Origin: Corynebacterium spheniscorum
GTDB lineage: Bacteria > Actinomycetota > Actinomycetes > Mycobacteriales > Mycobacteriaceae
NCBI RefSeq assembly: GCF_900113445.1
Contig: NZ_FOPJ01000015.1
Location: 1 to 64,000, forward strand
Direction: 5' to 3'
Length of the DNA stretch: 64,000 nt
The position numbers were made by a program, and so were the translations under genes. Below the pieces are notes generated by a model, which was given only the letters and a program-made list of their open reading frames with translations, searched no databases and was not told the DNA's origin. This document shows, piece after piece, positions 7,655-15,553 of the stretch. The first letter of the stretch is position 1. The number at the start of each line of letters is the position of its first letter.

Positions 7655-8368
7655 CTAGAGGTTGAGGTTTTGGATGACCTCTTTAGCCACCAACTCCGCC
7701 TTGAGGGATTGCTCCTGGTTGGTGAAGACCACGACGGCGACGGTGCCCTTAGCCACCGCGTAGAGAGCCGTTTCATGCCCGGCGATCCCACCGCCGACGC
7801 GACCGCCGCTCCAGCCCTCGGGCTCCTCGGCGGGCTCGGTGGTGTCGATGGGAGCAGCCCAGTCGACCACCGCGGTGGCTTCTTCGGGGGTGTGCATGTG
7901 GCGCACGATGACGGTGAGCTGCGGCTCATCGGGGTAGGACCAAAAGACGCAGGCGGGGGTGTCGAAGCGCTCGTCTATGCCGAGGCCGGTCACGCGCTGA
8001 CCATTGGTGTCGGCAACCCACTGGGTTTCGAGGTAGGGGCATTCCACCCACCCGGCTTTGCCCTCCGGGGTTTCCGGGAGTGCGTCGATGGGGAGGTTGG
8101 AGTCGAGGACCTGGTCGGCGGGGGGAAGCTCGACGGTGGTGTCTGGCTCCTGTGCGGGGGCGCCTTCGCCTGCAGGGGCAGCTTCGCTGCTTAGCTGCGA
8201 GGTGGGGGATTGCGGGGATTCAGTTTTATCACCGCAGGCGCTTAAGGTGAGCAAGCTGAGGCTGACGCCGAGAACGGCGATGCTGCGGCCTAAGCGGTTG
8301 TGGCCGAGCTTGCTCTGGGGGGTGAGCCTTCGAGATGAACCGGCGGCGATAGGTAATGTACGACGCAT
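7655..8368 (-). CDS. Secreted lipoprotein, DUF2020-like
   Basis: 237 residues from ATG 8368, just after GGAGG. A signal peptide with a lipobox (VSLSLLTLSAC) ends at about residue 41, so the mature protein would be anchored to the outer face of the membrane by its N-terminal Cys. A Pro/Glu/Ala-rich linker (45-85) leads to a globular domain with WVECPYLETQW, FDTPACVFWSYP and LTVIVRHM. This resembles my memory of DUF2020, a domain of corynebacterial secreted proteins with no known function. The frame runs further upstream to 8653, but that part is antisense to hrrS. The start codon overlaps that of a possible longer hrrS. Confidence 0.8.
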   Translation of the reverse strand: MRRTLPIAAGSSRRLTPQSKLGHNRLGRSIAVLGVSLSLLTLSACGDKTESPQSPTSQLSSEAAPAGEGAPAQEPDTTVELPPADQVLDSNLPIDALPETPEGKAGWVECPYLETQWVADTNGQRVTGLGIDERFDTPACVFWSYPDEPQLTVIVRHMHTPEEATAVVDWAAPIDTTEPAEEPEGWSGGRVGGGIAGHETALYAVAKGTVAVVVFTNQEQSLKAELVAKEVIQNLNL

Positions 8369-8504
8369 GACCTCCAGCGTAGAGCCCGAGCGGCAGCCAC
8401 GGGGACAAGACTCACCTAAGTCGGCCTCTAACAGGGCCGCGGTGGGTGGTGTTTCTGCGGACCATGCGTTCCCGAATAGTCCTATTGCTGCCTTGAATCC
8501 GCGC

Positions 8505-9782
8505 GTGAAAGTGCCCTTTATCAAGAAACTGCGGTGGCGTCGCGGTGATGAGTCGCAGGCAACAAGCGATGCGGCGGAGAAGAAGAAACCGAGCCGCCAT
8601 GATCCGGGGGCGGATGCCTTAAGAAATGGCATCCACATTTTGACCTCCGTCATTTTGATTGTGGCGGTGGGTGCCTCGGTGCAATTACCGCTGTGGGTGG
8701 CGGTGACGAACCTGGGGTTATCGGCAGGGTTCGCTTTCCTCTATTTCTTTGGGGCCTCGCTCTATGAGATTTGGGGGGATCGCCAACGCCTGGTGTGGGT
8801 GGCGGGGTTGACCATCGTGTGGATTGCGCTGACCCCGATTGCCCCGGTGGGTATTTATTTGGTGTTCCCGCTCTTCTTCCTTTATTTGCGGGTCATGCCC
8901 GATAATCGCGGCGTGGTGGCAGTTATTGCGGCCACCATTGCCTCGGTATTGGTGCAGGTACCCAAGGGCATCACCTTTGGTGGTGTGATGGGGCCTGCGG
9001 TTTCTGCAGTGGTGGTGGTTGCCATTGACTATGCCTTCCGCACCTTATCGAAGGTGAATAAGGAACGTGAGGAGCTCATTGAGCAGCTCATGGCCACCCG
9101 CGAGGAACTAGCGGAAACCCAACATAATGCGGGCATGGTGGCTGAACGCCAACGCATTGCCCACGAAATTCATGACACCTTGGCCCAAGGACTTTCGAGC
9201 ATTCAGATGCTTTTGCATGTGGCCGAAGCGGAGATCCAAGGCACCGGCTTAAGCGAAGAGGAGAAGGAACGACCACTGGATCGGATCCGTTTGGCGCGTA
9301 GTACCGCCGCCGATAATTTAGCGGAAGCGCGCGCCATGATTGCGGCTTTGCAACCGGCAAGCCTAAAAGAAACCTCTTTAGGTGCGGCATTGCAGCGCAT
9401 TGCCGAAAGCTTTAGTGCCACCGGTGGGTTCCCTGTGACCGTGGAAGTGCATGGCGATGGGGAGCGACTACCGATGGGTGTGGAGGCGGCGTTGCTGCGG
9501 ATTGCCCAAGGTGCGGTAAGCAATGTGGTCAAACATGCGGATGCTTCGCATTGCGAGATTGTGCTGAATTATGCCGGTGATGAGGTGCTCTTGGATGTGG
9601 CTGATGATGGGAAGGGCTTTGATCCCGAAGAGCTAGAGGAAAGACCAGCCGGATTGGGGCATATTGGGTTGGATGCGATGCGCCGGCGAGCAGCGGAACA
9701 TGATGGTCAGGTGACGGTGGAATCCGCGCCGGGTGAAGGTACTTGCGTGAGCGTGATCATGCCAGCGCATCCTAACGAGTAG
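8505..9782 (+). CDS. hrrS: Haem-responsive sensor histidine kinase HrrS
   Basis: About 425 residues. Five or six N-terminal membrane helices (about 45-185) form the sensor. A HisKA_3 domain follows with the phospho-acceptor in RIAHEIHDTLAQGLSSIQML (His223 in this numbering), then an ATPase domain with VSNVVKHA (N box), DDGKGFD (G1) and GLGHIGLDAMRRR (G2). It pairs with the response regulator downstream. Synteny with mcbR and similarity of the partner to HrrA point to HrrSA, which controls haem oxygenase and respiratory genes. The start is uncertain: GTG 8505 leaves a promoter region facing the lipoprotein gene, while ATG 8367 would add 46 poor-looking residues. Confidence 0.87.
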   Translation: MKVPFIKKLRWRRGDESQATSDAAEKKKPSRHDPGADALRNGIHILTSVILIVAVGASVQLPLWVAVTNLGLSAGFAFLYFFGASLYEIWGDRQRLVWVAGLTIVWIALTPIAPVGIYLVFPLFFLYLRVMPDNRGVVAVIAATIASVLVQVPKGITFGGVMGPAVSAVVVVAIDYAFRTLSKVNKEREELIEQLMATREELAETQHNAGMVAERQRIAHEIHDTLAQGLSSIQMLLHVAEAEIQGTGLSEEEKERPLDRIRLARSTAADNLAEARAMIAALQPASLKETSLGAALQRIAESFSATGGFPVTVEVHGDGERLPMGVEAALLRIAQGAVSNVVKHADASHCEIVLNYAGDEVLLDVADDGKGFDPEELEERPAGLGHIGLDAMRRRAAEHDGQVTVESAPGEGTCVSVIMPAHPNE

Positions 9783-10048
9783 GGTAGAAGGGACGTCCTA
9801 GGCAGCGGTGTGTTTGCGATTATGATGCTGAGCGCATTGCAGCCCAGGTGGACTGCGGTGAACTGTGCGTTGCGCAGCCAGAAGGTTTCCAGCCCGAACC
9901 TTGCTGCGCTGTGGCCTTGAAAGACTCACCCTCTTGAAGCGACGCATGGTGATGCACTGCATGTGTGTGCTGGTGAGGTAGCCAGCAGAGTTATCTTCAT
10001 CCCCCGTATCAGGGAGACCATGAATGACAAGCGTAGGAACGAGGAGAA
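9783..10048 (+). promoter_or_regulatory. hrrS-hrrA intergenic region, probable hrrA promoter
   Basis: The 266-bp gap between kinase and regulator genes is unusually long for one operon and suggests that hrrA has its own promoter, as recalled for C. glutamicum hrrA. A 10-codon reading frame (10020-10052, MNDKRRNEEK) has GGGAG in front and ends in a TGA that overlaps the hrrA start codon (ATGA), so it may couple translation into hrrA. No -10/-35 pair could be assigned with confidence. Confidence 0.45.
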
Positions 10049-10687
10049 ATGATCCGCGTACTCTTGGCAGATGACCATGAGATTGTCCGTTTAGGTTTAA
10101 GGGCTGTCTTAGATACCGCCGAGGACATTGAAGTGGTTGGGGAAGTCGCTACGGCTGATGCCGCGATCTCTGCCGCCCAAGCTGGTGGCATTGATGTGCT
10201 GTTGATGGACCTGCGCTTCGGCCCCGGCGTGGAAGGCACCCGCGTGACCACCGGCGCTGAAGCGACCGCCATTATTCGTTCTTCTATGGCTAAACCACCG
10301 AATGTTCTGGTGGTAACCAACTATGACACCGACGCCGATATTTTGGGGGCCATTGAAGCTGGCGCGGTGGGTTATTTGCTGAAAGATGCTCCCCCGGAAG
10401 AACTCTTAGCGGCGGTGCGTTCTGCGGCGGAAGGTGATTCGGCCTTATCCCCGGTGGTGGCGGATCGTCTGATGGACCGCGTGCGTGCCCCGCGTACCTC
10501 TTTGACCCCACGTGAGCTTGAGGTGTTGAAGCTAGTGGCGGCAGGGTGCTCGAACCGTGAGATTGGGCAGACCTTGTCGCTTTCGGAAGCGACAGTGAAA
10601 TCCCACTTGGTGCATATTTATGACAAGTTAGGTGTGCGTTCGCGGACCAGTGCTTTGGCTGCGGCGCGAAGCCAAGGGGTGCTCTAG
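10049..10687 (+). CDS. hrrA: Response regulator HrrA (NarL/FixJ family)
   Basis: 212 residues. The receiver domain (1-125) has the acidic pocket ADDHE (residues 8-12), phospho-acceptor Asp54 in LLMDLRFGPG, and Lys in YLLKDAPP. The LuxR-type helix-turn-helix is at about 148-205 (LTPRELEVLKLVAAGCSNREIGQTL, SEATVKSHLVHIYDKLGVRSRT). The sequence MIRVLLADDHEIVRLGLRAVL matches my memory of HrrA. The ribosome binding site GAGGAG is 3 bases before the start. HrrA represses haem oxygenase and activates haem-dependent respiratory genes in C. glutamicum; the same role here is inferred. Confidence 0.9.
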   Translation: MIRVLLADDHEIVRLGLRAVLDTAEDIEVVGEVATADAAISAAQAGGIDVLLMDLRFGPGVEGTRVTTGAEATAIIRSSMAKPPNVLVVTNYDTDADILGAIEAGAVGYLLKDAPPEELLAAVRSAAEGDSALSPVVADRLMDRVRAPRTSLTPRELEVLKLVAAGCSNREIGQTLSLSEATVKSHLVHIYDKLGVRSRTSALAAARSQGVL

Positions 10688-10709
10688 GCCTGCTCGGGGA
10701 GCGCGGAAG

Positions 10710-10750
10710 AAGGCCTCGATGTTGGATCTATAACATCGAGGCCTTTAGTT
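10710..10750 (+). terminator. Terminator after hrrA
   Basis: A perfect 14-bp stem (AAGGCCTCGATGTT with AACATCGAGGCCTT) and an 8-base loop, followed by a weak T-rich tail (TTTAGTTATTG). It is a strong hairpin 22 bases after the hrrA stop. Confidence 0.75.
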
Positions 10751-11099
10751 ATTGTCTGATAACGCCACGTGTAACTGCGGGGCCTGAAGCGCTGCGTACC
10801 TCAAGGCTGTTCTATTGCAGCTGCGTGAGGCGTTGAGACGCTCAGGGGCGCGGCTCAAGGTAGGTATGCGGGCTATCGTCAACGCATAAGCGCCCACATG
10901 TTGAGCCAACCCCTATTGCCGCAGTGCAATAGCAGGAACCAACGTCCCCCTGGTTATTCCGCATAGCTGCGCTAGATAGAGCTCCTAGGGCGCTAGAGTC
11001 TTTGGGGCTTTTGGCCTTGGGGGCCTTTGCCCTCGGTGCTGTACTAGCTAAGAGCTGCGGAGATAGGGAGGGGATGAAGAGGAAAGCGAGGTCGGGGGG
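10751..11099. other. Intergenic region between hrrA and lsr2 3' ends
   Basis: About 350 bp between convergent genes with no protein-like frame. It contains a small hairpin, CTATTGC with GCAATAG (10913-10932). Near 10990-11035 are several runs of G and C (GGGGCTTTTGGCCTTGGGGGCC) that could form the lsr2 terminator when read leftward. A small RNA is possible but not supported by any recognised motif. Confidence 0.4.
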
Positions 11100-11438
11100 T
11101 TAGAGGTTATTGGCTTCGCGGTACTTCTCGATAATCTCAGCGGGAATCTTGCCGCGCTTTGCTACCGAGAGACCATTTTCATTGGCCCACTGGCGGATGC
11201 GGCGGGCATAGCCATGATCAGAACCAGCGCCCGGCTTGTTCAGGCGGCGACCATATTGCTCACGGCCCTTGGTGATATAGGGGTCCATGACCTCACGAAA
11301 CTTGTTGGCGTTCTCTTCTGAGAGGTCGATCACATAGTCTTTGCCGTCAAAGCCGAAGCGAACAATTCGGAGCTCGCTCTCGGAGAGCTCGGTGTCATCG
11401 AGGTCGTCGTAATATTTGGTGATCTCGCGGCGTGCCAT
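11100..11438 (-). CDS. lsr2: Lsr2-family nucleoid-associated protein
   Basis: 112 residues with the two-part Lsr2 layout. The N-terminal dimerisation domain (VRFGFDGKDYVIDLSEENANKFREVMDPYI, about 27-55) is joined by a Gly/Arg-rich linker to a DNA-binding domain (about 75-112, YARRIRQWANENGLSV). The AT-hook-like core normally reads RGR; here it is RGK (AKRGKIPAEI). Lsr2 proteins, including CgpS of C. glutamicum, coat AT-rich, often foreign, DNA and silence it. The ribosome binding site AGGAAAGGA lies 14 bases before the ATG. The upstream region is AT-rich, which fits autoregulation. Confidence 0.95.
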   Translation of the reverse strand: MARREITKYYDDLDDTELSESELRIVRFGFDGKDYVIDLSEENANKFREVMDPYITKGREQYGRRLNKPGAGSDHGYARRIRQWANENGLSVAKRGKIPAEIIEKYREANNL

Positions 11439-11963
11439 GTTCTAAGCAGATCCTTTCCTACAGGTGTGGTTGCCTTTAGTGACGATATTTAGGCAATTCA
11501 ACTAACACTCGTTAGTTCATATGCGAGTGTAAAACATATTCCTGGGAATGCACCACTTTTTTACCGAATTTTCCCTTAAGGGGGTAGAGGGTGCTACGTG
11601 AGGTGACGCTAAAGTCGGATACGCATACTAGTTGTGCCGGTACATTATTACTGGTCAAAGGCATTGGTTGAGTTTCAATCTATAAAGCTTCGTGCCTAGG
11701 TATGTTCCTCCACATTGACCGAATCAGCATAGGCATAATGACGCTCATTATTAGCTGGGCAAACGCTGGAGACTCTTTGGGTAACATCTGATGACCTACC
11801 GATCTGTCGTATTTGGTCATCAAATGAATGCGATTCATTTTGCACATTGAATGCTGCATGTGAGCAATCATCACTCCAGCACGAATGCTTTATTAATCGT
11901 TACCGTTTCTGATAGAAAGTACCATTCGCTAGTGCGCTGTGACTTTGGGGTTGGGGTCACTCT

Positions 11964-12074
11964 TTAAGTGTTGCGGCGGCCTTCAATAATTTTTCCGACA
12001 GCGCGGTCAGGGATCTTTGCTTTGTGCAGGTGAGCGGGGTTATCGCCCTGCTTGGGGCTAGCGTTGGGGGAGTT
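11964..12074 (-). pseudogene. Possible 3' remnant of a lost protein gene
   Basis: An open frame of 36 codons between two stops with no ATG, GTG or TTG start. Its translation has strongly protein-like composition: SPKQGDNPAHLHKAKIPDR followed by AVGKIIEGRRNT. It reads like the C-terminus of a soluble protein. I do not recognise the parent family. The call rests only on composition. Confidence 0.25.
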
Positions 12075-12236
12075 TTATAAACCGAGACCACAGCCCCTCC
12101 TGCGATATAAACTCACCCCGGGGGTGAGACTTCGGGGGTAAAAGCAATCATTTTTGTTAGGTTTATCGACTTATTATGTGTGGCAAGCTACCGTATATGG
12201 CACATCATTTTCCTTGGGGAAAGCTCGCCAGCGGTT

Positions 12237-12261
12237 CGGGGTTCCCCATAGGGGAACCCCG
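12237..12261. repeat. Perfect 11-bp inverted repeat with 3-base loop
   Basis: CGGGGTTCCCC and CGGGGTTCCCC on opposite strands, separated by ATA, about 75 bases before the next gene. As RNA it would make a very stable hairpin; as DNA it is a dyad fit for a dimeric repressor. No T run follows, so it is not a standard terminator. Confidence 0.7.
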
Positions 12262-12335
12262 GCGCGAAATGCGGGAGCGCGAGCAGTGCCTTTTCCGCCA
12301 GCGGCACGCGTCAGTTAGGATCAAGAGAATCGGCG

Positions 12336-12893
12336 ATGAAGCAGCACACCACCACTCCGGAGAAACAAGTTGAGGACCACCCTCAGATCCGCTCTTTAGC
12401 TTTCGGCATTACCCGCGAACGCATCATCATTCTGATCGGCTTCGCAGTGCTGATCGGTTATGTTTATGTCGTTACCCAGCATGCCGGTGAGGTCACCTGG
12501 CTTCCGTGGGTGCTGGTTGGCTTCCTCGTGCATTTGGCGGTGTTCAACATTGGACTGACGGTGACGGACAAGCAGGTCATCATTCGATGCTGCGGGGTGC
12601 GGGTGAAGCGGGTTGATCTTGAGCAGATTCAGCGCGTCGTCAAGGTTAAAGAAGGATCCGGTATTGAAAGGTGGAGCTTCGGCCTGCACTACCTAGGTGG
12701 CGGCTGGGCCTACCACGTCGGCGCCCTGAATCTGGCATTCCAACTGAAGAACAAGAAAATCTTCTTGGTCACGGTGGAGGACCCCGAAGCGGTTATGGAG
12801 AACATTAAATCCAAGCAACCTGCAGTGGAGCTGGGTACTCGCGATAACTCCGCACAGGCCATGATCATGGGGATGAGCTTCGCCCGGCGCTAA
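12336..12893 (+). CDS. Two-TM membrane protein with PH-like domain
   Basis: 185 residues of unknown function. A hydrophilic start (1-28) is followed by two membrane helices (about 30-47 and 53-73). A cytoplasmic domain begins with the beta-rich LTVTDKQVIIRCCGVRVKRVDLEQIQRV, which looks like the bacterial PH domain of YdbS-like membrane proteins (a guess from pattern). The start ATG has only a weak purine-rich site (CAAGAGAATCGGCG). It follows the strong inverted repeat at 12237. Its substrate or partner is unknown. Confidence 0.75.
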   Translation: MKQHTTTPEKQVEDHPQIRSLAFGITRERIIILIGFAVLIGYVYVVTQHAGEVTWLPWVLVGFLVHLAVFNIGLTVTDKQVIIRCCGVRVKRVDLEQIQRVVKVKEGSGIERWSFGLHYLGGGWAYHVGALNLAFQLKNKKIFLVTVEDPEAVMENIKSKQPAVELGTRDNSAQAMIMGMSFARR

Positions 12894-13216
12894 GCAAACG
12901 TCTAAGGGCCACGCCTCCCATAGCCACGCCTCCCATAGCCACGCGCCGCCGACGGCTATGCCACTCATGGCGCGCCTCCAAACACGCAAAAACCACGCCT
13001 CTACGCTCCTCTAGCTTCGCCACCGAAGTGAAGTACTAGAAGCGCAGATACGCGGCTGTGTATCCCCCAAAGCCCTGCAGGCCTAAAGCCCCGCAGGCCT
13101 AAAGCCCCGCAGGTTCTAAACCCGCACACGCTAAAGCCCCGCGCTCAGACAGCACCACAGGCACTCGACGAGCACCACAGGCGCTACCACCAACGCGGGG
13201 CACAAAGCTTAAAGAT
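12894..13216. other. Repeat-rich intergenic region between convergent genes
   Basis: No gene. It contains two direct copies of CCACGCCTCCCATAG (about 12910-12940), a 16-bp tandem repeat block (13069-13125) and two copies of AGCACCACAGGC (13151 and 13171). ATAGCC and GGCTAT near 12935-12960 can pair as a weak hairpin. There is no clear T-run terminator for either flanking gene. Confidence 0.6.
13069..13145. repeat. Short tandem repeat, 16-bp unit
   Basis: The unit AAAGCCCCGCAGGCCT occurs at 13069 (one change), 13085 and 13101 (degenerating), with a further AAAGCCCCGC near 13134. It is non-coding and may vary in copy number between strains. Confidence 0.7.
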
Positions 13217-13852
13217 TTAGCCCTTCAGCAGGCGCTCATTAATCTGCCCGGTCAGCTCATCCAGGTCACGATTAATCCCCGCCAATGCGCGACGACGCTG
13301 CTCCGGAACCATCAGCTCCGCATTATCGGCAGCTTCCTTCAGCTCATCCAGACGCTCCTCAGCATCCTTCTTAAACCCGGTTGCTAGGGAAGAATCCTTC
13401 AGGTTCTCCCGCACCGACTGAATCCGCGCCTTCACCTCAGCAACAGGCCCTGCGAAACGCGAAAGCTTCTCCGCATCCACCCCCAATTGCCGGGCACGGG
13501 TCTGTGTTGCCTGATCACGCACACTGGTCAGCGCGCGATACACCAGCGGCAAAGCCAAAGGAATAATCACCCGCAAAGCACCAGTCCACCGCATCACCTT
13601 GTCCTTATTCAGGGATCCGGCACGCTTTTGCTCCAGCAGGTTCTCCGCCAGGCTGCGCTCATGCTTACGCTTCGCCTTCAGCCCCTTCTTTTCGGCCTTA
13701 AGCAGGTTCTTCTCCTGCTTAGCCAACAACTTCTCACGGCGGTAATCCAGCTTTGCGGCTTCCTTAGCCTCCTTCTTCGCCCGCGCAGTCGCGGCCTTAA
13801 TCTCGGCCTTAGTCCTCGCCCGGCTCTTTCGGATGCTCTCTAGGATGCCCAT
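13217..13852 (-). CDS. Lys/Ala-rich coiled-coil protein, DUF6474-like
   Basis: 211 residues. The first 85 are packed with Lys, Ala, Arg and Glu and probably form a long helix or coiled coil (KAEIKAATARAKKEAKEAAK, LLKAEKKGLKAKRKHERSLAENLL). A hydrophobic stretch follows (LRVIIPLALPLVYRAL, about 93-108) and then a second helical region to the end. This matches my memory of the actinobacterial DUF6474 family, whose function is unknown. A role at the membrane face is a guess from the short hydrophobic segment. Confidence 0.75.
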   Translation of the reverse strand: MGILESIRKSRARTKAEIKAATARAKKEAKEAAKLDYRREKLLAKQEKNLLKAEKKGLKAKRKHERSLAENLLEQKRAGSLNKDKVMRWTGALRVIIPLALPLVYRALTSVRDQATQTRARQLGVDAEKLSRFAGPVAEVKARIQSVRENLKDSSLATGFKKDAEERLDELKEAADNAELMVPEQRRRALAGINRDLDELTGQINERLLKG

Positions 13853-13900
13853 AGTCTTCGTGTCCTCCCTGAGTAGGTGCTTCGTTAGTTATGCGCTTTT

Positions 13901-13906
13901 TAGAAT
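13901..13906 (+). promoter_or_regulatory. Candidate -10 element for the nuclease gene
   Basis: TAGAAT sits 58 bases before GTG 13964. If it is used, transcription starts near 13913, which excludes the ATG at 13907 and supports the downstream GTG start. No good -35 is seen, which is common in corynebacteria. Confidence 0.3.
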
Positions 13907-13963
13907 ATGGTAGACGCCTTCGTTTCAACACTACCCGCCCCCTGCCTTAAGCTGGGGTGCATT

Positions 13964-15553
13964 GTGGCTGAACAACCTCCCCTTAACCCCGCAGATTTGG
14001 TGGGGTGTCGCTATCGCCAGGTGCAAAAGCGCCGCTACCCAGAACTCCCACCCACCCCCGCACAACAACACCGCCACCAACGCAGCGAAGCCGCCCGCCA
14101 CGAGGTTTATTCCCTCATCCCCTATCGCCGCGCACTGGGCGACCCACGCCGCGACTTCCGCCGCCTCGACCTAGAAGGCAACCTCGAAGAACGCGAATTC
14201 GCTACCCTCGAAGCCCTCGCCGCCGGGGTGGACATCATCACCTCCGCGGTCTTAAGCTCCGATATCTGCGATAGCGCCCTTGGCCAACCCCTTAAGTCTT
14301 CCCCACGCTGGCTCACCGAAGTCGACGTGCTGCTTAGAATCAGCCCCACCCTTCAACCCCTCGACGCCCACGCCACCACCTGGTCCTATCTGCCCATAAG
14401 CATCAGCAACCACCGCGTGGCCCGCCCCAATGCACACACCGAAGCCACCATCATCCCCACCGCCCGCCTAGGGCTTGGCAAACCACTTCAAGTCCGCCAA
14501 AAAATCCGGCACCACACCAGCGATAGCTACCGCCTCTACCTCGCCCAAGAAGCACTCAAAGCCCTCGGCTTACACTGCGGGCAGGTCGGCATGATCGGCC
14601 AAGACCGCAGCCTCGCCTTTATCACCGGCACCCCCAACGTCGCCCGCAGCGTCCACTCCGCCCTCCAGGCCCCCGCACCCACCCGCGCCCGCCGCGTTCG
14701 CGAGTGCGCCGATTGCCGCTTCTGGCCGATCTGCGAATCCGAACTTCGCGCCCGCGATGATATTTCGCTCTTCCTCCCGGGCGATAAATCCCAAGCTTTA
14801 CTCGAGATCGGCATATCCACGGTTGAAGGTTTGATTCAGGCTGGGCAAGGGGAACTCTCAACGTTCGCACTCGCCTGGCGTACGGGGGTTAGCGTGCTTA
14901 AACGTAGTGCCCCGAAACTCCCCGAAGATAATGCCCTAGAACTCGATATCGATGTGGAAGCCTACCTTGATCAAGGCGCCTATCTTTGGGGCACCTGGGA
15001 TGGCCACACCTACCGTCCCTTCGTCACCTGGGAAGGCTTAGGCCGCACCCCAGAAGCCCGCGCTTTCGCCGCCTTTTGGCAGTGGCTTAATACCCAACGC
15101 ACCCACGCACATGCCCAAGGCCGCCGCATCCGCGTCTATTGCTGGTCCAACCACGGCGAAAACCACTGGCTGCGCTTTAGCGCCCGCCGCTTCGGTGGGA
15201 AAATTTTTGATGACGGAAGCTATTGCCCCACACCTGAAGAAGTAGAAGAGTTCATCGCCTCGGAAGAGTGGGTGGATCTTTTCGCCATTGCTCGCACCCA
15301 TCTTGCCGGGCCCACCGGGCTGGGGCTGAAAACCGTTGCCCCTGCAGCCGGGTTCCACTGGGCAGAAGAAGATTTCAGCGGCGAAGATGCCGTGCACGCC
15401 TACCGTATTGCCGCCGGGGTGGACCCCGGCAATAGCGCTGCGGTTAAGGCACAACTATTGCGCTATAACGCCGATGATTGCCGCGCCACCGCAGAGGTCA
15501 GGGCATGGCTGCGACGCGGCGCGCCGGGTATCCCGGAACTCTGCTCGGTTTAA
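13964..15553 (+). CDS. TM0106-family RecB-like nuclease with Fe-S cysteines
   Basis: 529 residues from GTG 13964. The N-terminal half looks like the RecB/Cas4-like nuclease fold of TM0106-type proteins: LTEVDVLLR (about 127) may hold a catalytic acid, and RECADCRFWPICE (about 247) gives the C-x2-C-x5-C pattern of an iron-sulfur cluster. The C-terminal part (about 325-525, LELDIDVEAYL, VDLFAIAR and YNADDCRATAEV) resembles an RNase H/3'-5' exonuclease fold. It is probably a DNA-processing enzyme. No Cas genes or recombination partners are nearby, so it stands alone. Codons favour C, as in its neighbours. Confidence 0.8.
   Translation: MAEQPPLNPADLVGCRYRQVQKRRYPELPPTPAQQHRHQRSEAARHEVYSLIPYRRALGDPRRDFRRLDLEGNLEEREFATLEALAAGVDIITSAVLSSDICDSALGQPLKSSPRWLTEVDVLLRISPTLQPLDAHATTWSYLPISISNHRVARPNAHTEATIIPTARLGLGKPLQVRQKIRHHTSDSYRLYLAQEALKALGLHCGQVGMIGQDRSLAFITGTPNVARSVHSALQAPAPTRARRVRECADCRFWPICESELRARDDISLFLPGDKSQALLEIGISTVEGLIQAGQGELSTFALAWRTGVSVLKRSAPKLPEDNALELDIDVEAYLDQGAYLWGTWDGHTYRPFVTWEGLGRTPEARAFAAFWQWLNTQRTHAHAQGRRIRVYCWSNHGENHWLRFSARRFGGKIFDDGSYCPTPEEVEEFIASEEWVDLFAIARTHLAGPTGLGLKTVAPAAGFHWAEEDFSGEDAVHAYRIAAGVDPGNSAAVKAQLLRYNADDCRATAEVRAWLRRGAPGIPELCSV

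Larger units (their letters stand above)
11439..12335. other. Gene-poor, AT-richer region upstream of lsr2
   Basis: About 900 bp with no convincing gene. The first 450 bp are clearly richer in A and T than the rest of the window (for example GAATGCGATTCATTTTGCAC and TGCTTTATTAATCGTTACC), the type of DNA Lsr2 prefers. The second half holds a CTCACCCC/GGGGTGAG palindrome at 12112-12128, a possible protein remnant (11964-12074, minus strand) and a long perfect inverted repeat at 12237-12261. The lsr2 promoter must lie at its left end. No tRNA or known small RNA was recognised. Confidence 0.5.

Noticed and set aside
7577-8194. 205-codon frame on the plus strand over the lipoprotein gene
   Set aside because: It is a low-complexity Gly/Val shadow; the minus strand has a lipobox and globular domain.
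8058-8366. N-terminal extension of hrrS over the lipoprotein gene
   Set aside because: It would run antisense through the lipoprotein signal peptide, and its composition (Ser/Gly/Ala-rich) is unlike a kinase.
11680-11874. 64-codon minus-strand ORF near lsr2
   Set aside because: Met-rich without domain pattern or ribosome binding site, in an AT-richer zone where chance starts are common.
13069-13185. Repeats near 13.1 kb considered as a CRISPR array or attachment site
   Set aside because: Units are short, unequal and not separated by spacers; no integrase or cas gene is near.
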